This document shows positions 24,247 to 33,175 of a DNA stretch of 40,428 nucleotides, piece after piece. Made by a program: the position numbers and the translations under genes. The stretch is from JBQTHP01 sp052389755 (GTDB lineage Bacteria > Pseudomonadota > Gammaproteobacteria > Steroidobacterales > Steroidobacteraceae): assembly GCA_052389755.1 (NCBI GenBank), contig JBQTHP010000105.1:1-40428 (forward strand). Direction: 5' to 3'. The stretch's first letter is position 1; each line of letters opens with the position of its first letter. The notes below the pieces were generated by a model. It was not told the DNA's origin. It was given only the letters and a program-made list of their open reading frames with translations, and searched no databases.

Positions 24247-26222
24247 GTACGAGCTGGCGCGTTCGCGGGCAGCGCGCCCAGCGAGGTCGCTGCGCGGTAG
24301 AGCCAGAACGCGAGCGCGGCGAGGATCGCAAGGCCGAGCCATTCGCCGAACTGATAACGCTCCGGCAGCACGAGCGGCGCGGGATTCTTCGTCCGCCAGA
24401 TCACGAATGCGATCACGATTCCCATCAGCGCTTCGCCCGTGATGAGGCCTGCCGCGAACAGCATGCCCTTGCGGCCGAGCCGTTCCGCTTCTTCGGGCGC
24501 GGGTGCGACGCCGTGCGTTGCGCTTCCAGCCAGCGTCCGTTCCACGACCCACGCCAGCAGCCCGCCGGCGAAAATCGGCACGGTCAGCTCGAGCGGCAGA
24601 TAGATCCCGACCGCGGCGGCGAGTACCGGGGCCCGGAACTTCGCGCGGCGCGCCTTGAGGATCTCATCGACGATGATGATGCCGACGCCGATGCCGGCCC
24701 CGACCGCGATCGTCGTCCAGGGAAGCGAGCCGCCGAAAAGGCCCTTCGAAACCGACGCCATGAGCGTCGCCTGCGGCGCGAGAAGCGGATCGGGATGCTC
24801 CGGCGTCGGCACGCCGATTCCGTGCGCGTAGGCGAGGAGATTCAGCACGGGGGCCATGACCAGCGCGCTCGCCGCGGCGCCGATCGCAAGCATCACCTGC
24901 TGACGCCACGGGGTGGCGCCGACGATGTAGCCGCACTTGAGGTCCTGAAGGTTGTCGCCGCTGATGCATGCCGCGCAGCACACGACGGCGCCGATCATGA
25001 TCGCGGCGACGGGACCGATCTCCGAATCGGGTCCCATCAGCGCAAGCAGCACGACGGCCGCGAACATGATCGTCGCGATCGTGATGCCGGATACGGGGTT
25101 GTTGGACGTGCCGACGAGGCCCGCCATGTAGGCCGACACGGAGCAGAAGAGGAAACCGGTGACGATCATGATTTTCGTCATCGGCACGCTCACCGCGAAA
25201 GTACCGACGATGGTCTGGTAGAGCGCGAGCAGGGGCAGCGTGAAGAGCACGATCCCGAGCAGCACCGCTTTCATCGGCAGGTCGCGGTCGGTGTGAGCGA
25301 CCGCGGTGCCGGCCGCCGCCGCACGCGTCGCGGCGAGACCGCTGCGAATACCCGACAGCAGTGATTTGCGCAGGCTCACCAGCGCCCACAGGCCGCCCAC
25401 CAGCATCGCGCCGACGCCGAGGTAACGGATCTGCCGGGACCACAGCAGGTTCGCGAGGTCTTCCGCCTCGACGCCCGCGGCCGCCTGCGCGAGCGCGGGA
25501 TTGCCGTCGAGAAAATACGTGCTGTAGATCGGGATCGCGACGTTCCAGGAGATGATGCCGCCGGAGAGCACGACGATGCCGATGTTGAGGCCCACGATGT
25601 AGCCCACGGCCAGCAGCGCCGGCGACAGATTGGTGCCGAAATACGCGATCGCCTTGCCGACGAAGGCGGCGGACGCGGCGGTGTCGGGGATCATCCGCAG
25701 GCCGTTCGAGGCCATGAGCTTGACGACGCCGCCCGCGAGTGCGGCGCCGCCGAGAATCTTCACGCCCTGCGCGGGATTCTCGCCCGTCTTCAGCACTTCC
25801 GCGGCCGCTTTGCCTTCCGGAAACGCGAGGCCCTGGTCCACGATCAGCGAGCGGCGCAGCGGCACCGAGAAGAGCACGCCGAGCACGCCGCCCAGGCCAG
25901 CGATCGCGAGAATCCACAGGAAGTCGAAATTCTTCCAGTAACCCAGGATAACGAGCGCCGGAATCGTGAAGATGACGCCGGAAGCGAGCGATGCACCTGC
26001 GGAGCCCCCGGTTTGCACGATGTTGTTCTCGAGAATGCCGCCGCCACCCAGCAGTTTGAGCACGGCCATCGAGACGACCGCCGCCGGAATCGCAGAGGCA
26101 ATCGTCATGCCGGCGAACAATCCGAGGTAGGTGTTTGCGGCCGCAAGAATCATCGCAAGCACGACGGCGAGAATGATGGCGCGCACGGTGAGCTGCGGCG
26201 CCACGGGATGGGTGCTGGCCAT
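24243..26222 (-). CDS. OPT family oligopeptide transporter
   Basis: A 659-residue inner-membrane protein with about 16 hydrophobic segments. The N-terminus (LTVRAIILAVVLAMILAAAN-TYLGLFAGMT) and internal stretches such as GTSNNPVSGITIAT and CAACISGDNLQDLKCGY are typical of prokaryotic OPT proteins, which import oligopeptides or metal-chelates. It is followed by the EamA gene with a four-base overlap. The other peptide genes in the window (POT and ACE-like peptidase) lie 3.5 kb away on the same strand. Confidence 0.92.
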   Translation of the reverse strand: MASTHPVAPQLTVRAIILAVVLAMILAAANTYLGLFAGMTIASAIPAAVVSMAVLKLLGGGGILENNIVQTGGSAGASLASGVIFTIPALVILGYWKNFDFLWILAIAGLGGVLGVLFSVPLRRSLIVDQGLAFPEGKAAAEVLKTGENPAQGVKILGGAALAGGVVKLMASNGLRMIPDTAASAAFVGKAIAYFGTNLSPALLAVGYIVGLNIGIVVLSGGIISWNVAIPIYSTYFLDGNPALAQAAAGVEAEDLANLLWSRQIRYLGVGAMLVGGLWALVSLRKSLLSGIRSGLAATRAAAAGTAVAHTDRDLPMKAVLLGIVLFTLPLLALYQTIVGTFAVSVPMTKIMIVTGFLFCSVSAYMAGLVGTSNNPVSGITIATIMFAAVVLLALMGPDSEIGPVAAIMIGAVVCCAACISGDNLQDLKCGYIVGATPWRQQVMLAIGAAASALVMAPVLNLLAYAHGIGVPTPEHPDPLLAPQATLMASVSKGLFGGSLPWTTIAVGAGIGVGIIIVDEILKARRAKFRAPVLAAAVGIYLPLELTVPIFAGGLLAWVVERTLAGSATHGVAPAPEEAERLGRKGMLFAAGLITGEALMGIVIAFVIWRTKNPAPLVLPERYQFGEWLGLAILAALAFWLYRAATSLGALPANAPART

Positions 26223-26261
26223 GCGTAACCCCCGAATGGTCCGGGGAGTGTACTAAAAGAC

Positions 26262-26305
26262 GAAGAAAAGGCCGCGCCTCGCCGGTTGCGCGACGAGGAG
26301 CGGCC
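26262..26305 (-). terminator. Intrinsic terminator of the secreted-protein gene
   Basis: On the minus strand a stem GGCCGC-TCCTCG / CGAGG-CGCGGCC (26270-26305) is followed by TTTTCTTCGTCTTTT. It lies just after the stop of the 26328-26771 gene and before the OPT gene, so it separates the two transcripts. Confidence 0.6.
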
Positions 26306-26327
26306 CTGAGGGGGAACTACGCTACCG

Positions 26328-26771
26328 CTACTCCTGCGCGATGCGCCTCACAGACATCGCGTACTCGATCGCGAGGTGGTTGCGAGCGATGAAGGACTGC
26401 TCGGGCGCGAGCGTCCTCGCGCGGCCGATATCGGTCTCCGCCGCCATCAGATCGCCGCTGAGGAGCTCGAGAAGCGCATGGTTCGAGAGCGCCGCCGCGA
26501 GCGATAGCGAGTCGCGGAGGTGAGTCGGTCGCGCCCGTTTGGCGATCGCGACCGCTCTGTCGCAAGCCGGCCTCGCGAGATCGAGATCCCTCGCGACGAT
26601 GTGCGTGGCGCAATCGTTCACGGCTTCCATCGACGCGTCGGCGCGCTGGAATGGGGCGGGCGCCATCCTGACGACCGCGGCGGGCGGACCTGTAGCGTCC
26701 GCGTGCGCGGTCCCGGCGACCGCCGAGATCGTCAGAGCCAGAAGAGTCTGCGTGGGAAACGGTGCGTTCAT
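26328..26771 (-). CDS. Secreted TPR-like hypothetical protein
   Basis: A 147-residue predicted periplasmic protein. The signal peptide is MNAPFPTQTLLALTISAVAGTAHA. The mature part is helical, with TPR-like alternation (NDCATHIVARDLDLARPACDRAVAIAKR and LSNHALLELLSGDLMAAETDIGRARTLAPE), as in small Steroidobacter/Sphingomonad-type TPR proteins. The ATG at 26771 has a strong AGGAGG ribosome-binding site eight bases upstream. Followed by an intrinsic terminator. Function unknown. Confidence 0.75.
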   Translation of the reverse strand: MNAPFPTQTLLALTISAVAGTAHADATGPPAAVVRMAPAPFQRADASMEAVNDCATHIVARDLDLARPACDRAVAIAKRARPTHLRDSLSLAAALSNHALLELLSGDLMAAETDIGRARTLAPEQSFIARNHLAIEYAMSVRRIAQE

Positions 26772-26878
26772 CTGCGGGTCCTCCTGCAAGCACTGTCAGT
26801 TGCTTCGACGCGAGCCACGGTAGGCACGCGGGGACGGCGCGACAAACGATGGTTTTTCCGTTCACGGGTGAATGCGAT

Positions 26879-27766
26879 TCATCGCCGCAGTTCGGTCAGC
26901 GCCCAGCTCACCAATGCGCGCACTTCCGCACGGCGGCCGTCTTCGTGGCGATGCACGAGGTAGTACGTGTCGCCCGTCGCGATCTCATCGGCGGAGATCT
27001 GCACGAGCGCGCCGCGCGCGAACCATCCGGCGCAGAGCGCGCTCGGCACGAGTGCGAGGCCGAGGCCCCGTTCTGCCGCGCGCACGACGGCCATCCAGCT
27101 GTCGACCTCTATCAAGCCCTTCGCTGCCGGCTCGCCGAGACCGCACTTTTCGGCCCACGCACTCCAGGCATCACGTCTTGCGCGGTGAACTATGAGAGAA
27201 GTTTCCCTGAGCAGCTCCGGCAGCCGGCCGTGCGCCACGTGCGAGAGGCCGCGCGAACACGCGGCGACCAGCTTCATCGAGAGCAACTCGTACGCCTGCA
27301 GATCGGACGGCGCCGATTCCACGAGCAACACGGACACGTCCGCCGAGGCCGCATGCTCGTTCGGGCGCGCGTCGCCCGTGACGACCTGGATGTCGAGGTC
27401 GGGTTGCAGCGCATAGAGGCTCGCGAGCCGCGGCACGAACAGCTCGCTTGCGAAGAACGGCGGCAGCGCGGCTCGCAGCGAGCGGCGCGCGCGACGCATC
27501 GATGCGCGGCCCATGGCCTGATCGATGGACTCGAGCAGAGGCCCGAGCTCGCCCGACAGAGCTCTGCCGACGGAAGTCAGCTCGAGCGCCCGCGTCTTTC
27601 TCTCGAAGAGCGGAACGCCGAGCTCATCCTCGAGCGCACGAATCTGGTGGCTCACGGCGGACGGCGTGAGAAACAGGAAGTCGGCTGCTGCCTTGAAGCT
27701 GAGATGCTGCGCGGCGACGCAGAAAACGCGCAGGCTTCGCAGCAGTCCAGGTTTGCCGAAGCGCAT
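26879..27766 (-). CDS. LysR family transcriptional regulator (GcvA-like)
   Basis: A 295-residue cytoplasmic regulator. The N-terminal winged helix-turn-helix (residues about 12-70) reads LRVFCVAAQHLSFKAAADFL..TPSAVSHQIRALEDELGVPLFER, followed by the linker helix and a substrate-binding domain with RGLGLALVPSALC in the C-terminal part. The pattern is closest to GcvA/AmpR-type LysR proteins. It is on the same strand as its neighbours on both sides, so no divergent target is obvious. Inducer unknown. Confidence 0.92.
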   Translation of the reverse strand: MRFGKPGLLRSLRVFCVAAQHLSFKAAADFLFLTPSAVSHQIRALEDELGVPLFERKTRALELTSVGRALSGELGPLLESIDQAMGRASMRRARRSLRAALPPFFASELFVPRLASLYALQPDLDIQVVTGDARPNEHAASADVSVLLVESAPSDLQAYELLSMKLVAACSRGLSHVAHGRLPELLRETSLIVHRARRDAWSAWAEKCGLGEPAAKGLIEVDSWMAVVRAAERGLGLALVPSALCAGWFARGALVQISADEIATGDTYYLVHRHEDGRRAEVRALVSWALTELRR

Positions 27767-27887
27767 GCCTCCCGATCAAGCAGCTTCCATGCCACGCCCG
27801 GAGCGCTGTAACGCACTGTTTCGCGGAAGCGGCGTCGAGATGCCCCCGCCGCGCACGCACGATTCTTGTGCAGCGGTGCGCCAGGAA

Positions 27888-27905
27888 GGGGCTCCGCCCC
27901 GGCGT
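27888..27905 (-). terminator. Possible terminator after the M2 peptidase
   Basis: On the minus strand GGGGC-GGA-GCCCC (27888-27900) forms a short GC stem with TTCCT after it, directly past the M2 stop codon. Weak because the T-run is poor. Confidence 0.3.
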
Positions 27906-29746
27906 CAGCCTTCCCCCCATCCGCACTGCTTCCCCTCGTTCTGCTGCTTCAGCCAGCCCATCAGGGGCTGGAAGTAGTCGATGATCGCCGACGCATCCAT
28001 CTGCCGCGTACCCGTGAGCTTCTCGAAGGTATCGGGCCACGGCTGGCTCTGACCGAGCGCGAGCATCTCGCCGAAGCGCCTGCCGGCTTGCCTGTTGTCG
28101 AAGATCGAGCACTCGTGCAGCGGCCCCTTGTGGCCGGCCGCATCGCACAGCGCCTTGTGGAACTGAAACTGCAGGATGAACGAGAGGAAGTAGCGCGTGT
28201 ACGGCGTGTTGCCGGGGATGTGGTACTTCGCGCCCGGATCGAAGTCCCTCTCCGTGCGCTCGACCGGCGGCGCGACACCCTGATATTTGCGCCGCAGCTC
28301 CCACCACGCAGTGTTGTAGCTTTCCGGCTTCACCTCGCCCGAGAACACCCGCCAGCGCCACTCGTCGATCAGCTTGCCGAAGGGCAGGAACGCGATCTTG
28401 TCGACCGCCATCTTCATCTGCTGGTTGATGATCGCTTCCGGCGACGGCTTCACGGGACTCACGAGCCCGATGCGGTTCAGATACGCGGGCGTCACGGACA
28501 GGTTCACCGCATCGCCGACGGCTTCGTGGAAGCCATCGTGCGCGCCGTCCTGGAACAGGTAGGGCAGATCCCTGTACCAGAGGTAGTAATACACGTGGCC
28601 GAGCTCGTGGTAGATCGTCATCAGATCTTCCTCGGTCGGCTTCGTGCACATCTTGATGCGCACGTCGTCCTCGCCCGACACTTCCATGTCCCACGCGCTC
28701 GCATGACAGAGCACCTCGCGATCGCGCGGCTTCACGAGCATCGAGCGCTCCCAGAACGTGCCCGGCAGCTGCGGAAAGCCGATCGAGGCGTAGAAGCTCT
28801 CCGCGGACCTCGCCATGCGCACGGCGTCCCACTTCTGCCGCTGCAGCTCGCGATCCGCGCTTTCGATGCTCGCGCGCGGATACGGCTTCAGGATGTCGTC
28901 GTAGATCTTGTTCCACTGCTGCGCCCACATGTTGCCCAGCAGAGGAACCGGAATCGGATTGCCGGCGGGCACCTTTTCTTCGCCGTAGCGGGCCGCGAGC
29001 TTGCCGCGCGCGTAGCAATGCAACTCCTTGTAGAGCGGCTCGACCTGCGAGTACAGACGCGTGGCCTCCTTGTCGAAATCCTCCGGCGGCATGTCGTAGT
29101 TCGAGCGCCACATGGCGCCGAGGTCCGCGAAGCCGAGCTCGCGAGCACCTTCGTTCGCGAGCTCGACGAAGCGCTGATACTCGTCGCGCATCTCGGCGGC
29201 GACCGAATGCCAGCCCTTCCAGGCCTCGACGAGGGCGTCGTAATTGCGGCTCTCGGAGATCACGTCCTCGAGCTGGGTGAGGTCCTTGCAGGACGCCGGG
29301 CCCTCCGGGCAGTACTTGCCGGAGCCGTACATGGCATCGAGCCGCGTGAGGAGCTGCGTGAGCTCGGCGCGCTTCTTCGCATCCTTCGGCGCCGGCGCGG
29401 AGACGTCGAGCTTCAGCAGCGCGATGGCGCGTGCTGTTTTCGGCGAGAGCTGCTGATTCTCGTAGCGCTTCGATTCGTCCACGGCCCCGCTGAAGTACTC
29501 GAGGTAGCGTTCGTACGCCTTGGCGTTCAGGTACTCCGTGTCCGGAGTGATGAAGGTCGCCTGCGTGAAGCCTGCCGCGTTCACTTCCCGCGACAACGCC
29601 GCCATGTCCGCGTTGATCCGTTCGACGAACGCATCCGGCGTCTCCTTCTGCGCTGCGTCCGCCGCGACCTGCGGCGCACGCTCGCAGCCGGCGAGCACGA
29701 GAAGGCAGGCGGCGCTCGCCAGCGCCGTGGAGATCGGGTGCTTCAT
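27905..29746 (-). CDS. M2 family peptidyl-dipeptidase (bacterial ACE) lipoprotein
   Basis: Zinc carboxydipeptidase homologous to angiotensin-converting enzyme, removing C-terminal dipeptides from peptides. The 613-residue protein has a lipobox signal peptide (LLVLAGC, Cys-21), so it should be anchored in the envelope. The zinc motif HELGH is near residue 380 and the third ligand is in HEAVGD about 24 residues later. Flanking IYHELGHVYYYLWYRDLP and DGAHDGFHEAVGD are typical of M2. An earlier WERSMLVKPRDREVLCHASAWD matches the ACE substrate pocket. It follows the POT transporter by four bases; a GAGG ribosome-binding site lies in the POT 3' end. Confidence 0.95.
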   Translation of the reverse strand: MKHPISTALASAACLLVLAGCERAPQVAADAAQKETPDAFVERINADMAALSREVNAAGFTQATFITPDTEYLNAKAYERYLEYFSGAVDESKRYENQQLSPKTARAIALLKLDVSAPAPKDAKKRAELTQLLTRLDAMYGSGKYCPEGPASCKDLTQLEDVISESRNYDALVEAWKGWHSVAAEMRDEYQRFVELANEGARELGFADLGAMWRSNYDMPPEDFDKEATRLYSQVEPLYKELHCYARGKLAARYGEEKVPAGNPIPVPLLGNMWAQQWNKIYDDILKPYPRASIESADRELQRQKWDAVRMARSAESFYASIGFPQLPGTFWERSMLVKPRDREVLCHASAWDMEVSGEDDVRIKMCTKPTEEDLMTIYHELGHVYYYLWYRDLPYLFQDGAHDGFHEAVGDAVNLSVTPAYLNRIGLVSPVKPSPEAIINQQMKMAVDKIAFLPFGKLIDEWRWRVFSGEVKPESYNTAWWELRRKYQGVAPPVERTERDFDPGAKYHIPGNTPYTRYFLSFILQFQFHKALCDAAGHKGPLHECSIFDNRQAGRRFGEMLALGQSQPWPDTFEKLTGTRQMDASAIIDYFQPLMGWLKQQNEGKQCGWGEG

Positions 29747-29750
29747 GGAT

Positions 29751-31283
29751 CTACCTCGCAGCGCCTATCCAGTTTCGCAGCGGCCGTGCGAGCAGGAGCA
29801 TCACCACGCCCGCACCGGCTCCGATCAGCACCATCTGCAGGAACAGCGCGGGCATGTCGGAGGCTTCGGAAGACCCGATGTGTCCGCCGATCAGGCCCGC
29901 GAACAGGTTGCCGACGGCGGAGCCGAGGAACCAGGTCCCCATCATCTGGCCGACGAAGCGCTGCGGCGCGAGCTTCGTGATGTTCGAAAGGCCCACGGGA
30001 GAAAGACACAGCTCGCCGAACGTGTGGATCAGGTACGCCATCAGCAGCCAGGTCGGCGCGACCTTCTCGCCGGTGGCGACGATGAGCTGCGCGGCGAACA
30101 TCATCACGAGGAAGCCGAGGCCCAGGAGCACGAGGCCGAGGCCGAACTTTGCGGGCGAGGACGGGTCGAGATTGCGCGCGCCGAGCGATATCCAGACCCA
30201 CGCGAAGAACGGCGCGAAGATGATGATGAAAACCGGATTCGCCGACTGGTACCACGACGCCGGATGCTGGCCGTCCGGAAACATGCCCCCGAGCCAGCTG
30301 CGGTCCGTGAACTCGAGCGCGAACAGGTTGAAGCTCGTCGCCTGCTGCTCGAAGCCCGCCCAGAAGATGGCCGCGCAGAGAAAGAAGATCGCGATCACCC
30401 CGACGCGCTTGCGCTCTTCGGCGCTCAGTTTCGCGAGCAGGAGAACATAACCGAAGAAGAAGAAGGCGAGCGCGATCATCGCCGTGCCGAACGCCTGCGC
30501 GAGGGTCGTGACGTCGATCGGGATCACGCCGTAGAACATGAGCAGCGCCACGATGGCGACGACCGCGAGGCCTCCCCACACGGCTTTCCAGCCCCGGCTG
30601 CGCTCGGCGTCGCTCGAGGAGTGCGGCTCGATGCCGGCGGTGCCGAGGTACTTTTCGGTGAGCTTGTACTGCACCACGCCGATGAGCATCGCGACACCGG
30701 CGATGAAGAACCCGCCGCGCCAGTTCCATTTCTCGCCGACCGTGCCGGCGATGAGAGGCGCGACGAACGCACCGAGGTTTATGCCCATGTAGAAGATGCT
30801 GAAGCCGGCGTCGCGGCGCGCGCCCGGCTGGCCCTCGTAGAGCGAGCCGACGATGGTCGAGATGTTCGGCTTCAGGAGCCCGACGCCGATGACGATGACG
30901 GCAAGGCCGAGATAGAAGACCGGCGGCGATGAGGGGATCGAGAGAATGAAGTTACCGAGCGCAATGATCATGCCGCCCCAGAACACCGCCCGCCGCTGGC
31001 CGATCAGCCGGTCGGCGATCCACCCGCCGGGCACCGATCCCAGATATACCGCGCCTGTGTAAAGGCCGTAGATCGCGCCCGCCGTCCTCGCGTCCATTCC
31101 GAAGCCCGGGTTCGCTCCCGTGGTCGCGGCCACGAGAAACAGCACGAGCAGCGCGCGCATTCCGTAATAGGTGAAACGCTCGAAAAACTCGGTCATGAAC
31201 AGCGTCGCGAGACCGCGGGGATGGCCGAGAAATTCGCGGGATGCGGGCTGCGGCGCCGCGATCGTCGTCGAGGGATTCGCCAT
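29751..31283 (-). CDS. POT/PTR family proton-coupled peptide transporter
   Basis: A 510-residue inner-membrane MFS protein with 12-14 helices that imports di- and tripeptides with protons. Key motifs are the ExxERFxYYG signature FFERFTYYGMRALLVLF (residues about 31-47), PGGWIADRLIGQRRAVFWGG, and later FNLFALEFTDRSW. The ATG at 31283 was chosen by fit to the family N-terminus. It is the first gene of a two-gene operon with the ACE-like peptidase, which suggests that periplasmic dipeptide release is coupled to uptake. Confidence 0.94.
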   Translation of the reverse strand: MANPSTTIAAPQPASREFLGHPRGLATLFMTEFFERFTYYGMRALLVLFLVAATTGANPGFGMDARTAGAIYGLYTGAVYLGSVPGGWIADRLIGQRRAVFWGGMIIALGNFILSIPSSPPVFYLGLAVIVIGVGLLKPNISTIVGSLYEGQPGARRDAGFSIFYMGINLGAFVAPLIAGTVGEKWNWRGGFFIAGVAMLIGVVQYKLTEKYLGTAGIEPHSSSDAERSRGWKAVWGGLAVVAIVALLMFYGVIPIDVTTLAQAFGTAMIALAFFFFGYVLLLAKLSAEERKRVGVIAIFFLCAAIFWAGFEQQATSFNLFALEFTDRSWLGGMFPDGQHPASWYQSANPVFIIIFAPFFAWVWISLGARNLDPSSPAKFGLGLVLLGLGFLVMMFAAQLIVATGEKVAPTWLLMAYLIHTFGELCLSPVGLSNITKLAPQRFVGQMMGTWFLGSAVGNLFAGLIGGHIGSSEASDMPALFLQMVLIGAGAGVVMLLLARPLRNWIGAAR

Positions 31284-31430
31284 GTCGGAAGATCCGGTTG
31301 ACGCGCAATTTGAGCGCTTCAATTCGGCCAGTGTGACCGATCGGCGCTCGCAGCGGCAAGGATGGGCACGATTGATGCTTTGAGAATTTCCAAAGAGCCG
31401 CAGCCGGGCTGGCGCGCGCAGGGAGGAACG

Positions 31431-31667
31431 ATGGGTATCTCGAAGCTCATGGTGCGAGCGTCGCTGGTCGGGCTCGCGTTCGGTCTCGTTCAGGGCTGCA
31501 CGACCGTGCGGGACCCTATCGCGGACGATTCGGTGCGGGTCGTCGAATCGCTCTACAAGTCGCGGGTGTACATCACCGGATCGCGGATCCCGCGCCTGAT
31601 CGACGCGCGCAAGCCCATCGAGACGCAGAGCCCGCAGCCGGTGAAGGTGGTTCGCGTGAGTAGATAA
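31431..31667 (+). CDS. Small lipoprotein with a TonB-receptor-like motif
   Basis: A 78-residue predicted lipoprotein. The signal peptide MGISKLMVRASLVGLAFGLVQGC ends in the lipobox LVQGC. The mature part is about 56 residues and contains YITGSRIPR, the sequence usually found near the N-terminus of the plug region in TonB-dependent receptors (VTGSRIPR). No other TonB-receptor feature is present. ATG at 31431 follows a GGAGG ribosome-binding site. It lies between the divergent POT operon and the convergent tatC. Function unknown. Confidence 0.7.
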   Translation: MGISKLMVRASLVGLAFGLVQGCTTVRDPIADDSVRVVESLYKSRVYITGSRIPRLIDARKPIETQSPQPVKVVRVSR

Positions 31668-31673
31668 GCTCGC

Positions 31674-31705
31674 GTCAGCCGTCTGAGCCGTCAGCCGTCT
31701 GGGCC
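31674..31705. repeat. 7/9-bp alternating repeat at the tatC 3' end
   Basis: On the plus strand: GTCAGCC, GTCTGAGCC, GTCAGCC, GTCTGGGCC. On the minus strand it encodes the last tatC residues ADGSDG and the stop. It shares 23 identical bases with the ntrC 3' end at 8987-9009. Confidence 0.8.
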
Positions 31706-32457
31706 GCGCTCTCGGCGTGCTCCCGCCGCATCTTGCCGAGCGCACGCGCCATCAGAAGCCCGCCTTCGTAGAGAAGGTACATGGGCACGGCCATGATGCT
31801 CTGGGAGATCGCGTCGGGCGGGGTGAGAAACGCAGCGACCACGAATATCCCGATGAGCACGTACCCGCGGCTCGCGCGCAGCTTCTCGAGGCTCACGAGC
31901 CCGGACAGTACGAGCAGCACGACCGCAACCGGCACTTCGAAGGCGATGCCGAACGCGAAGAACATCGTCATCACGAAATCCATGTAGCTCGAGATGTCCG
32001 TCATCATCGCCACGCCCGCGGGCGTCGTGCCGGCGAAGAATCCGAACATGACCGGAAAGACGAGGAAGTACGCGAAGGCGACTCCGGCGTAGAACAGCAC
32101 GATGGAAGAGAGGACGAGCGGAATCGCGAACCGCTTCTCGTGCCTGTACAGCCCGGGCGCGACGAACGCCCAGACCTGCCAGAGCACGTACGGCATCGCC
32201 ACGAACACGGCGACGAACAGCGCCATCTTGAACGGCGTCATGAAGGGCGACACGACGCTGGTCGCGATCAGGGTCGCCCCTTCGGGCAACTTGTCCATGA
32301 GCGGCCTGGCGACGAACGTGAAGATGTCGTCCGCGACGAACGCACACGGCAGAAACACGATCACCACCACGATGAGCGCGCGCACGAGGCGGTCGCGCAG
32401 CTCGAGCAGATGCGAGATCAGCGTACCTTCGGCGAGCTTCTCAGGTTCCTCGCTCAT
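31675..32457 (-). CDS. tatC: Sec-independent translocase subunit TatC
   Basis: Core inner-membrane receptor for twin-arginine signal peptides. The 260-residue protein has six predicted helices; it starts with the conserved cytoplasmic ELRDRLVRALI (the Glu-Leu-Arg stretch that contacts signal peptides) and includes FVAPGLYRHEKRFAIPLVL and FGIAFEVPVAVVLLV. It overlaps tatB by 17 bases. The C-terminal ADGSDG is encoded by the repeat at 31674-31705. Confidence 0.96.
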   Translation of the reverse strand: MSEEPEKLAEGTLISHLLELRDRLVRALIVVVIVFLPCAFVADDIFTFVARPLMDKLPEGATLIATSVVSPFMTPFKMALFVAVFVAMPYVLWQVWAFVAPGLYRHEKRFAIPLVLSSIVLFYAGVAFAYFLVFPVMFGFFAGTTPAGVAMMTDISSYMDFVMTMFFAFGIAFEVPVAVVLLVLSGLVSLEKLRASRGYVLIGIFVVAAFLTPPDAISQSIMAVPMYLLYEGGLLMARALGKMRREHAESAAQTADGSDG

Positions 32458-32797
32458 CGGGGCCCTTCGGCTCCGCCGTCTCGTTGTGCCGGAAATCGTC
32501 CTCGCCCGGCACGAAGTTCGCAGGCGGCTCGCCGGAGGAGCTCGCAGCGTCCGCGGGCTTCACGTCCGGCGTAGCGGGCCGCTCGGCTGAGGCGCCGCGG
32601 CGGGAGGAGCGCGGTGAGCTCGTCGGATCGAGATTCGCTTCTTCCTCGAGCTGTTCGCGGAACTGTCGCGCCATGGCGCGTGCGCGTCCGAGCCAGCGAC
32701 CGACCTGCGATGCCACGCGCGGCAGCCGCTCCGGCCCAAGTACGACGAGCGCCAGAGCGAAGATCAGCAGCAGCTCGGTGAAGCCGACCTCGAACAC
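32441..32797 (-). CDS. tatB: Sec-independent translocase subunit TatB
   Basis: A 118-residue protein with the N-terminal membrane helix and amphipathic helix typical of TatB: MFEVGFTELLLIFALALVVLGPERLP, including the conserved Glu and GPERLP hinge. The C-terminal tail is Pro/Ser/Glu-rich and disordered. It forms the receptor complex with TatC. Its 3' end overlaps tatC. Confidence 0.94.
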   Translation of the reverse strand: MFEVGFTELLLIFALALVVLGPERLPRVASQVGRWLGRARAMARQFREQLEEEANLDPTSSPRSSRRGASAERPATPDVKPADAASSSGEPPANFVPGEDDFRHNETAEPKGPDERGT

Positions 32798-32835
32798 GGA
32801 GCGCTTGCTTCAGCCCGACGCGGCGCGCCGCGCGG

Positions 32836-33078
32836 TCAGGTCTTGCGGTCCGTCTTCTGCTCGGACGGCGTGGTCTTGGCGACGTCGGGGAACTCGGCGT
32901 CCGCATCCCCCGAGCGAATCTGCTTGGGTGCGTCCTCGTTCTCCCCTTCGTTCACCGACTTCTTGAAGCCGCGCACGGCGGCACCGAGATCCGCGCCGAT
33001 CGTGCGCAGTTTCTTCGCGCCGAACACCAAGAGCACGACGAGCAGAATGATCAGCAGCTCGCGCATCCCGATACCCAT
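32836..33078 (-). CDS. tatA: Sec-independent translocase subunit TatA
   Basis: An 80-residue pore-forming component. It starts MGIGMRELLIILLVVLLVFGAKKLRTIGADLG, with the FGxKKLP-like hinge (FGAKKL) and an amphipathic helix; the tail is acidic. The ATG at 33078 has GGAG nine bases upstream. First gene of tatABC, with tatB 38 bases downstream. Confidence 0.95.
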   Translation of the reverse strand: MGIGMRELLIILLVVLLVFGAKKLRTIGADLGAAVRGFKKSVNEGENEDAPKQIRSGDADAEFPDVAKTTPSEQKTDRKT

Positions 33079-33106
33079 AAGCTCGAACTCCAGCTGGCGC
33101 TGTCTG

Positions 33107-33134
33107 GCCTTAAGTGGCTCCGATGATAAGTCAA
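33107..33134 (-). promoter_or_regulatory. Predicted tatABC promoter
   Basis: On the minus strand TTGACT (33129-33134) and TAAGGC (33107-33112) are separated by 16 bp. The -10 is weak. Transcription would start near 33100, giving a leader of about 22 bases before tatA. Confidence 0.4.
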
Positions 33135-33175
33135 CGGGTCCATGGGGTCGTAGTAAAGATCGGCGAACTGCGACG

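Noticed and set aside
27624..29111. Long minus-strand frame overlapping lysR and the M2 peptidase
   Set aside because: Shifted frame of the M2 gene; low-complexity Arg/Ala-rich translation with no motif.
31303..31395. AT-richer dyads upstream of the POT operon (around TTGAGCGCTTCAA and CTTTG-N8-CAAAG)
   Set aside because: Imperfect or short, with no matching regulator; not strong enough to list as operators.
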